Shown piece after piece: positions 9,001 through 14,265 of a stretch of 14,265 nucleotides of DNA. This DNA comes from Willaertia magna. Lineage: Eukaryota > Heterolobosea > Eutetramitea > Acrasida > Naegleriidae. Positions within the stretch are counted from its first letter, which is position 1. Each line of letters begins with the position of its first letter. The position numbers were made by a program, and so were the translations under genes. The notes beneath the pieces are model-generated. The model did not search any database, had not been told where the DNA came from, and saw only the letters and a list, made by a program, of their open reading frames with translations. The stretch lies in NCBI GenBank assembly GCA_902984215.1, contig CADWAF010000193.1, forward strand, positions 1-14,265. The letters run 5' to 3'.

Positions 9001-9258
9001 TTGAATACTAGGAGTATTAGGGCTTAATATTTTACTCTCACTATATACCTCTTGTTTAATATTCTTAATGTTAAGTTCTCTAAAAGTAAACACTACTAAA
9101 GCACAAAGTAGTACCACTATCAATGCAATAGATGTTATTAAGGCCCTTTTAATATATTTATCACTTGTACCTTTACTTCCTTGTTCTCCTTCTCCCTCAA
9201 TAAAAACTTCATTATCCTCAAAATCATCTATTCCTCTTTCTCCGACTCTAATAGACAT
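6046..9258 (-). CDS. Membrane-anchored subtilisin-like serine protease (S8, KP-43-like), four exons
   Basis: Joining 9258-8189, 8148-8017, 7972-7059 and 7010-6046 gives 1026 residues. The order is a 38-residue acidic N-terminus, a membrane segment (about 39-59), a propeptide-like region (IYLVQF near 122, FKWIG near 181, EVYWIG near 302), then the S8 catalytic domain. The triad is complete: Asp352 in VADTGID, His399 in GHGTH and Ser698 in GTSMSAP, with oxyanion Asn552 in SAGNSG. FSARGP (642-647) and KPDI (654-657) also fit. Twelve Cys fall in two clusters (477-524 and 608-619) and probably form disulfides. Residues about 798-909 are a beta-sandwich as in KP-43 proteases (TLTWYD, LLNDLDLTVNV, QNYALVV). 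A Pro/Val/Thr linker leads to a second membrane segment (about 950-978) and a 48-residue tail. I infer that the protease domain faces the lumen or the cell exterior with both ends in the cytosol. The family and triad are certain, the substrate is unknown. Confidence 0.93.
7011..7058 (-). other. Intron 3 of the subtilase gene (48 bp)
   Basis: The donor is GTAAGT and the acceptor TTTTTTCTTAG. It splits a Gly codon (residue 706, phase 1), eight residues after the catalytic Ser. Retention would give a stop after three codons. Confidence 0.9.
7973..8016 (-). other. Intron 2 of the subtilase gene (44 bp)
   Basis: The donor is GTAAGT and the acceptor CCTTTTAG. It splits the Thr codon (residue 401, phase 2) inside GHGTH. 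Retention would give a stop in the next codon. Confidence 0.92.
8149..8188 (-). other. Intron 1 of the subtilase gene (40 bp)
   Basis: The donor is GTAAGT and the acceptor AAAAACAG. It splits a Trp codon (residue 357, phase 2) directly after the catalytic Asp motif. At 40 bases it is the shortest in the window. Retention would give a stop at once. Confidence 0.9.
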
Positions 9259-9473
9259 TCTTAAGCCTAAAACAAAAAACTTCTTGAGACAAAAGTTGCA
9301 CTATTTTTTTTAACTGTGCAACGAACGGGTACTTGAATTTCCATTAAAATAAACAATACAGCGCCACCAATTGGAAAATACAACGCTCAATAGACTACGA
9401 CAAGTAATTTTGATCTAATTCAAGTTATTGAGAGTCTTGTTTCATAATTACCTTAAAAATAATTTTTAAATTA
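9259..9473. other. Spacer upstream of the subtilase gene
   Basis: This 215-base stretch separates the end of the deoxyribosyltransferase-like gene from the subtilase start on the same strand, so it should hold the terminator of one and the promoter of the other. I see no exact AATAAA on the minus strand and no recognisable promoter motif. Confidence 0.4.
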
Positions 9474-10482
9474 TTATTGAAAGTACTTTTTACTTGACTT
9501 TCTTTTCTTTGATTCTCTTTTTTTTGTGGTTTGTTTTATAGGTGTTATAGAATTATAAAAATTAGAAGTAGCACTACAATTAAAATTTAAAGGATCCATC
9601 AAAGATGTTTTTTTAAATAAATTATTATTTAAAGGTTCTGCTGTTTCTTTTATATTTGTTAAATTTTCAAAATTTAAATCATTAGAATTAAATATCTTTA
9701 AAATATCTTCATTCATTATTTTTGTTTTATTTTGAATTAACCATTCATGTAATTTTTTATACTTATTTCCAACTAATTAGTAATTAAAATAGAAAAAAAT
9801 AAAATCTTTTTAAATATTTTTTTTATCTAAATATTGATTACATACTTAAATATTGATTAAAAACTTGTTCAGATAATTCTTCAATTGAATAAACAATTTC
9901 AACTTCAGGTCTAATTAACTTTGTTTGCACTTCAACATCAATTTTTCTTTTATAATTTGGATGAACACCTACAAATAATTTGGTATCTTTTAACATTGAT
10001 ATTTTACCTAATTCATAAAGCTATTTAATAATTTTAAATTATTTTTAATTATTTTTAATAATTAATTAATAATTCATTTTAAAAATATTCATTTAATAAT
10101 TTAAATATATTTGTAAAAAAAAATTTTAAAAAAATTAACTTACAGTTATTGGACAAAGAGTTTCTTCACAAAACCAAAAAGAAACAGCTTGTACTTTATG
10201 AAGTGCTTCAAATTCCCATTCAATTTGAATTTTTGATTGATTTAAATCAGAAACATCAAAATCATCTCTTCTAGGATTGTAAAATATTACTTTTCCTTGT
10301 TGTTTATTATTTAATTGATTAATTTTATTAATTAAAATATCAGTCATTTCTGTTTGCCAATCATTACATCCAGAGATACCTCCAGCTAAAAACAAAGACT
10401 TCTCTTCTACATTTTCCATTCCTTGATCTTCTTTTTCGGAATTGATTGGTTTGTTGGGTGCTTTAACTACTTCTACTTTCAT
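9474..10482 (-). CDS. Nucleoside 2-deoxyribosyltransferase-like protein with basic C-terminal tail, three exons
   Basis: The model joins 10482-10144, 10020-9846 and 9772-9474, giving 270 residues. Residues 29-170 carry the blocks of the nucleoside 2-deoxyribosyltransferase-like family: SLFLAGGISGCNDWQ, FYNPRRDDF, QIEWEFEAL, FWFCEETLCPITLYELG and FVGVHPNYKRKIDVEVQT. Glu116 of YELG is in the place of the family's nucleophilic Glu. These enzymes move deoxyribose between bases or hydrolyse nucleosides; the substrate here cannot be read. Exons 1 and 2 are certain, since their junction restores PIT-LYELG exactly. Exon 3 is inferred: a GTATGT donor at 9845, a TACTAAT branch-like box and an AG acceptor connect it in the right frame to a 98-residue extension. 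The extension ends in a Lys/Arg cluster (KKRESKKRKSSKK) that resembles a nuclear localisation signal. Without that splice the protein stops at 173 residues (TAA 9838-9840). Confidence 0.8.
9773..9845 (-). other. Proposed intron 2 of the deoxyribosyltransferase-like gene (73 bp)
   Basis: The donor is GTATGT, the only non-GTAAGT donor in the window, and the acceptor is TTACTAATTAG. Splicing in phase 1 joins exon 2 to the open frame of exon 3. If retained, the frame reads two more codons and stops, giving a short isoform. Confidence 0.6.
9828..9859. repeat. 13-bp direct repeat around a splice donor
   Basis: TAAATATTGATTA occurs at 9828-9840 and again at 9847-9859, 19 bases apart. On the minus strand one copy ends exon 2 and the other begins the intron, with the GTATGT donor overlapping the spacer between them. 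Confidence 0.7.
10021..10143 (-). other. Intron 1 of the deoxyribosyltransferase-like gene (123 bp)
   Basis: The donor is GTAAGT after the Thr113 codon and the acceptor is ATTAAATAG. It is almost pure A and T and joins in phase 0, three codons before the putative catalytic Glu. It is the longest intron in the window. Confidence 0.9.
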
Positions 10483-10834
10483 TTTTTTTGGTTAGGTTGA
10501 CGTGTTACAAGTTTTGTAATGTTAAATACGATTGTCTTGAGAAGATCAACGAAATTCTCTGAGAATTAAAACAATAATTTTATTTAATTAAGTACAAACT
10601 CAACTCAGTTATATATATTAAAAACGGGATTAACCAATCTACAAATTTCATAAAGAGCAGAAAAATTTCGCTGGTATAACATTTAAATTAGCGATTTAAT
10701 TCGGTTCCAAGCTTTAATACATTACAACAGTGTAAGTTTTATAACTTTCTTCCTTACAGTAAGGTCAGGATAGACTGTACTGTACGTTGTACCTATTTCA
10801 CTGCCAACAGTGTCTTTGCTTTTTAGCGGAAAAA
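10483..10834. other. Divergent intergenic region between the deoxyribosyltransferase-like and phosphoesterase genes
   Basis: This 352-base spacer lies between two divergent start codons and should hold both promoters. It contains a perfect 15-base palindrome (10553-10567), a TATATATT run at 10612-10619 and, on the plus strand, a GTAAGT donor at 10732 followed by a pyrimidine-rich TTTTTTAG near 10826. The last two could bound a 95-base 5' UTR intron ending just before the phosphoesterase ATG. I see no RNA gene or further coding exon. Confidence 0.5.
10553..10567. promoter_or_regulatory. Perfect palindrome AATTCTC-T-GAGAATT
   Basis: Two seven-base arms flank a single central T. The site lies in a divergent promoter region about 70 bases from the start codon of the minus-strand gene, a plausible place for a dimeric transcription factor. 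No factor is identified. Confidence 0.35.
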
Positions 10835-11800
10835 ATGATGAAGAAGGTGAAGAAATATTTATTACATTTTTATATTGATAACATTTGGTGGAAATTATGT
10901 AGAATAGCATTATTTATAATTAAAATCTGGTATTTCATTGAAGATTTAATTTTGAAATGGAACGGACTTGATGAAGAAGATTTTATACCTGTTAATTATT
11001 ACAATACGTTTACAAAAAAATTAGAGTGTAAAAAGTGGAAAGATTTACCAATAATAAGAGAGGAGTCTAAAATCAAAAGAATAGTTTGTTTTTCAGACCC
11101 TCACGATAGACTTTCTTATATAAAATTACCTAAATCCGAAAAAAATTGTAAAAACTGTATTTTAATTTGTGCCGGTGATATTGTTGATAAAATTCGTTTA
11201 GTTACAAAACACTCTCCTTTAAAGCAAGTAATAGAATTTAATAAATTTTTAGGACAATTAAAATATTTTGAACATAAATTTGTAATTGGAGGAAATTGGG
11301 ATGAAATTTTATTAACTCATTGTAAAACAAAAGAGGAACGACAAAAACTATTGGACAACGCAACATACCTAGAAAATGACAGCGCTACATTTTTTGATAA
11401 CAACCACAAACTAAAAATTTTTGGTACTCCCTTTTCCTTGATAAAAGAGAAAAGTTTTAATAGAGCATTCCAAATAGAAAGAAACTCTAAGGAAGAAGAA
11501 TTACAATGTGAATTGATACCACAAGATACAGATATTTTAATTACACATTGTCCTCCATTTAGTTTCGGTGATGGAAAGCAAGGATCAAAGAAATTAACAA
11601 ACGCAATTTGTAAAGAAAAATGGTTGAAACCAAAAGCTGTAATTTTTGGACATTATCATTCTGGATATGGAGTTTATCATCACTCTTCAAAAGAAGTTGA
11701 ATCTTTATTTATTAACTGTTCAATACTTGGTGTTTTATATGCTCCTTATCATCCAGTTATTGTTTTTGATTATGATATTGAAAATTGTTTAATTGTTTAA
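10835..11800 (+). CDS. Calcineurin-like metallophosphoesterase (MPPED-like) with an altered GNH motif
   Basis: The 321-residue frame starts at tandem ATGs 10835/10838, the first ATG codons in this frame. The N-terminus is basic and then strongly hydrophobic and aromatic (about 8-42, including WWKLCRIALFIIKIWYF), which suggests a membrane anchor or amphipathic membrane contact. The phosphoesterase motifs follow in order: SDPHD (Asp88, His90), CAGDIVD (Asp115), GGNWDE (Asn154), ITHCPP (His238), FGHYHSGYG (His273, His275) and FINCS. The overall pattern matches the MPPED1/MPPED2 group (FN-FLGQL, TPFSL, ITHCPP...GDG). The metal ligands are all present, but the family's GNH has become GNW (Trp155), removing the His that contacts the scissile phosphate. 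Metal binding seems likely while catalytic rate may be low. The fold is sure, activity is not. Confidence 0.82.
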   Translation: MMKKVKKYLLHFYIDNIWWKLCRIALFIIKIWYFIEDLILKWNGLDEEDFIPVNYYNTFTKKLECKKWKDLPIIREESKIKRIVCFSDPHDRLSYIKLPKSEKNCKNCILICAGDIVDKIRLVTKHSPLKQVIEFNKFLGQLKYFEHKFVIGGNWDEILLTHCKTKEERQKLLDNATYLENDSATFFDNNHKLKIFGTPFSLIKEKSFNRAFQIERNSKEEELQCELIPQDTDILITHCPPFSFGDGKQGSKKLTNAICKEKWLKPKAVIFGHYHSGYGVYHHSSKEVESLFINCSILGVLYAPYHPVIVFDYDIENCLIV

Positions 11801-11825
11801 ATATTTAAAACTTTTTTAATGGGAC

Positions 11826-11855
11826 TTACTTTTTTGGTACGCTATAAAAAAGTAA
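11826..11855. repeat. Inverted repeat with ten-base arms downstream of the phosphoesterase gene
   Basis: TTACTTTTTT (11826-11835) and AAAAAAGTAA (11846-11855) are exact reverse complements around a ten-base loop. The element starts 26 bases after the stop codon, so it may form a hairpin in the 3' UTR. The remaining spacer to 12067 is A-rich, with AATAAA copies at 11905 and 11946 as possible polyadenylation signals. Confidence 0.5.
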
Positions 11856-12067
11856 AAGTTGAATTTTAGGAAATGAAATTTTTATTCGGAAAACACAAAA
11901 AAGAAATAAACGAATGTTGGTTGAAACAAAAAAACCAATACAAAAAATAAAGACAACAAGTTTCAGCTGCACTTCTCTCTACACCAAATTAAACCACAAA
12001 TTTAATTATTTAATCATTGGTTACTAATCAAGTAAAAATAGTTCAAGAAGGAAGAAACAGATTTCAA

Positions 12068-14265
12068 ATGAAAAATAATCGAAACGCAACAACACCTAAT
12101 ACTTTTGTTTTTCATAACTTGACTAGCGCTTCTATTGCTGCGAAAAGTAGAACCGCAAACAAAAATATAAACAACAATTTAGAGAAGAACAATGGAGGAA
12201 GAAAAGAAAATTGGTCAAAAACATTTATTCCTCCCGATTATTTAAATAATTCTTTTAATAATTCAAAAACTTTTAATAATTCACCCGAAAAGTCTACAAG
12301 TAAATTAGATATAATTGTCAATAATAATTTAATGAATAAGATTAATAATTGTACAACACAATTAAATTCTTCAGTGAATTTCATTCAAACGGAAAATCAT
12401 TTTACAAATATTTCTTCTTCGGTAACACAACCACAAACTTTTAATTTTCATCCACCAATATCTACAACAACAACAACAGCAATTATTGAACCTATAAATA
12501 AGAAAAATACAACATCTCTTACAATAATGAGCAATAATAATACTCAATTAAATAATATTCAAATGGTAAAACCAATTCCCATTTATAATTCACTTCCACG
12601 TGCAAATCCTGTACCATTTGTAACAAATTCAAATTTACAAATTATTTCAACTGTTCAACAAAATATTGTAAATAACTCACCAAATAATAACGGTAGTGTA
12701 AAAAGAAATAATAATGAAACAACAAATTATAATTTTGTAAATAACCACAGTAGTAATGAACCTACTTTTAAAAAAAGAAAACAAAATGAAAATTCTAAAA
12801 TTGAAAATACTGTAAATAATAACAAAATACCAGTATTTGAAAATTCTAAAAAATTTATAGAAATTTTAAAAGGATTTGAAAATAATGAAAGTGAAAATAA
12901 TTATTTTTGTTACGTTTATAAAAAACATTTACTAAAATTAGATAAAACAGAATTCCCATGTATTTTTAAATTAGAAGAAAATGAAAATTCTGGATTTGGA
13001 TTTTCACATATTCAATTCTTCCAAATGTTTGCTCAATTTGTAGTTTCTGAATTTTTTAAACAAAATATTAGTCCACCACCTGGAATAATTTCAATTATTC
13101 AATATTTTAATGAATTATCAACTTTAAATATTTTATTGAATGAAGAAATTAAAGTAAAATTAAGGAAAGAACAATTAATTGAAAAACAAAAAAGTAATAA
13201 TGTTGACCTTAGTCAAAATCCTTCAAATACGGTTTCGTTTCCTTCTTTGTCGTCCAGTATTACAAGATTTAACAGTAATGAAAATGTAGATACAACGGGC
13301 GTTGGCAGTTCAAGTAATTGTAGTCCCAATTCATCAACGATAATGAACCAAAAAAGTGGAATAAAAACTATTATTCCATCAGACAAAGTAGTGGTAAATT
13401 CGCAAATGTTAATAACTAATAATGAAGAAAGTGAAAAGAAGGACAAGCAAATTGAAAGTAAACTAGATGAAAGTTCTTTGTTAAGTACTTCTCCATTAGC
13501 AATTACATTAATTAATAATACTATCATTAAACAAGAAAAGGAAGAAATTAAAACTGATGAGAAAGAAATTAAAGATGTTTCAATGTTAAATAATAATGAC
13601 AATAGTGAAGATAGTGAAGAGGAAGATTCCTTATTTACATTAAGACAAGATAGATTAGAAGATACATCTTTAGAAGAAAAAGAATCACAAAAATATAATA
13701 AAGAAGAAGAACAAACTAAGGCTGAGCCAACGGAAATTGTGGAATATAAATTGGAAGAAAAGATTGTTACACAATGTAATTTTGGTCCTACTAATAATAA
13801 TAACGGAATATCAGAAGAAAAAGAAGAAATTGATATGAAATCAAGAAGAGAAGATTTTAATCGACATGAAAATAGTAGTAATAATAGATCTCCAATTGTT
13901 TTGTTAGAAGATGAAGAAATGTTTACTGATGACATTGAAATTCCACAAGCGTACAAAGATAATAGTATTATTCAAACAAATGTGAATAGTAATGAATTGT
14001 CAGTGATCACAGATAGTGTTGGGGTTAGTGGTAAGCAAGTAGAAAAACAGTTAGTGGTTGAGCACAGTTCTTTTAAAGAAATAGAAGCACAAAATGAAAG
14101 AGAACAACAAGAAAATATAAAGAACGATTTGGATAAACAAAAAGAAAGAAAAGAAGAAATGAATAGTAAAGAAAGTAATGTACAAGAAAAGGCCACTGAA
14201 CTGATCAATGAAACTATAAAGAATGAAGGTAATAAGAAACCAAATAGAAAAAAGAAAGAAAAGAG
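12068..14265 (+). CDS. Large Asn/Ser- and Glu/Lys-rich protein, probably nuclear (3' partial)
   Basis: The frame runs from ATG 12068 without a stop to the right edge, 732 complete codons, so the end of the gene is outside the window. An in-frame TAA at 11990-11992 lies upstream and no other ATG comes between. Residues 1-230 are Asn/Thr/Ser rich. TFKKRKQ at 233-239 looks like a monopartite nuclear localisation signal. Residues about 255-375 are the only stretch of ordinary composition (FIEILKGF, YFCYVYKKHLLKL, FPCIFKLEEN, IQFFQMFAQFVVSEFF, PPPGIISIIQYFNEL) and may be a small folded domain that I do not recognise. From about 450 onward the protein is acidic and charged (EDSEEEDSLF, EEKEEIDMK) with IKQE, a possible sumoylation site, and it becomes Lys-rich at the edge. 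This composition is common in transcription and chromatin regulators. No function is assigned. Confidence 0.7.
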   Translation, partial: MKNNRNATTPNTFVFHNLTSASIAAKSRTANKNINNNLEKNNGGRKENWSKTFIPPDYLNNSFNNSKTFNNSPEKSTSKLDIIVNNNLMNKINNCTTQLNSSVNFIQTENHFTNISSSVTQPQTFNFHPPISTTTTTAIIEPINKKNTTSLTIMSNNNTQLNNIQMVKPIPIYNSLPRANPVPFVTNSNLQIISTVQQNIVNNSPNNNGSVKRNNNETTNYNFVNNHSSNEPTFKKRKQNENSKIENTVNNNKIPVFENSKKFIEILKGFENNESENNYFCYVYKKHLLKLDKTEFPCIFKLEENENSGFGFSHIQFFQMFAQFVVSEFFKQNISPPPGIISIIQYFNELSTLNILLNEEIKVKLRKEQLIEKQKSNNVDLSQNPSNTVSFPSLSSSITRFNSNENVDTTGVGSSSNCSPNSSTIMNQKSGIKTIIPSDKVVVNSQMLITNNEESEKKDKQIESKLDESSLLSTSPLAITLINNTIIKQEKEEIKTDEKEIKDVSMLNNNDNSEDSEEEDSLFTLRQDRLEDTSLEEKESQKYNKEEEQTKAEPTEIVEYKLEEKIVTQCNFGPTNNNNGISEEKEEIDMKSRREDFNRHENSSNNRSPIVLLEDEEMFTDDIEIPQAYKDNSIIQTNVNSNELSVITDSVGVSGKQVEKQLVVEHSSFKEIEAQNEREQQENIKNDLDKQKERKEEMNSKESNVQEKATELINETIKNEGNKKPNRKKKEK

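Noticed and set aside
9474..9716. A separate 80-residue gene on the minus strand
   Set aside because: The frame is open to 9776 and joins in phase to the deoxyribosyltransferase through a GTATGT...AG intron, so it is more likely the last exon of that gene.
10732..10759. A 28-base intron between GTAAGT and TTACAG
   Set aside because: It is too short for typical splicing and shorter than the 40-base minimum seen in this window; a longer span to 10826 is more plausible.
10787..10834. Extension of the phosphoesterase to a TTG at 10787
   Set aside because: Same reason; the first ATG in frame is 10835 and the extra residues match nothing.
1..11800. A nucleotide-metabolism gene cluster (cyclase, nucleotidase-like, deoxyribosyltransferase-like, phosphoesterase)
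   Set aside because: The genes lie on both strands, are interrupted by dynein, GTPase, F-box-like and protease genes, and have separate promoters; two of the enzymes appear altered at catalytic residues.
13213..14208. Long open frames on the minus strand rich in Ser and Leu
   Set aside because: They are the reverse complement of the Glu/Lys/Asn-rich gene on the plus strand; GAA and AAT repeats read as TTC and ATT on the other strand stay open by composition alone.
1..14265. Dictyostelid origin, suggested by Asn runs
   Set aside because: Spacers here are less extreme in A/T than dictyostelid intergenic DNA and long homopolymer tracts are few; this argument is from general style and does not exclude it formally.

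Overview
The window is AT-rich nuclear DNA from a protist, most likely an amoeboid or amoeboflagellate lineage. Three things point there. Spliceosomal introns are clear: six were placed, five with GTAAGT donors and one with GTATGT, and all end in AG. Several proteins are rich in Asn, Ser and Lys. The gene set is eukaryotic: a class III cyclase, a Tctex-1 dynein light chain, a Ras-superfamily GTPase, an F-box-like protein and a membrane subtilase. Of eight complete 3' ends seven use TAA, one TAG and none TGA. A heterolobosean such as Naegleria fits the moderate AT bias and compact spacing better than a dictyostelid, but this is inferred from style alone and the species is not identified. G+C was not calculated.

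Layout from left to right: (1) 1-335 (+), the 3' end of a class III nucleotidyl cyclase gene; (2) 521-2758 (+), a 745-residue protein joining a degenerate 5'(3')-deoxyribonucleotidase-like HAD domain to a putative nucleotidyltransferase-like region; (3) 2877-3212 (+), a Tctex-1 dynein light chain; (4) 3238-3927 (-), a two-exon atypical small GTPase converging on it; (5) 4281-5840 (+), an Asn-rich F-box/LRR-like protein with a candidate N-myristoylation site; (6) 6046-9258 (-), a four-exon subtilase anchored at both ends; (7) 9474-10482 (-), a three-exon nucleoside 2-deoxyribosyltransferase-like protein; (8) 10835-11800 (+), a metallophosphoesterase; (9) 12068 to the right edge (+), a long Asn/Glu/Lys-rich open frame that leaves the window unfinished. 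Genes 2, 8 and 9 needed start or extent correction, and genes 4, 6 and 7 are complete only after splicing.

The neighbours do not form an operon or an obvious pathway. Several handle nucleotides (cyclase, deoxyribonucleotidase-like, deoxyribosyltransferase-like, phosphoesterase), but they lie on both strands with separate promoters and I treat this as coincidence. No tRNA, rRNA, CRISPR array, transposon or viral gene was seen. A recurring theme is an enzyme-family protein with altered catalytic residues: the HAD domain of gene 2 has lost nearly all its motifs, the GTPase lacks the DxxG glycine and the Gln that follows it, and the phosphoesterase has GNW where the family has GNH. The best candidate for something undescribed is the dead-HAD plus nucleotidyltransferase-like fusion of gene 2.
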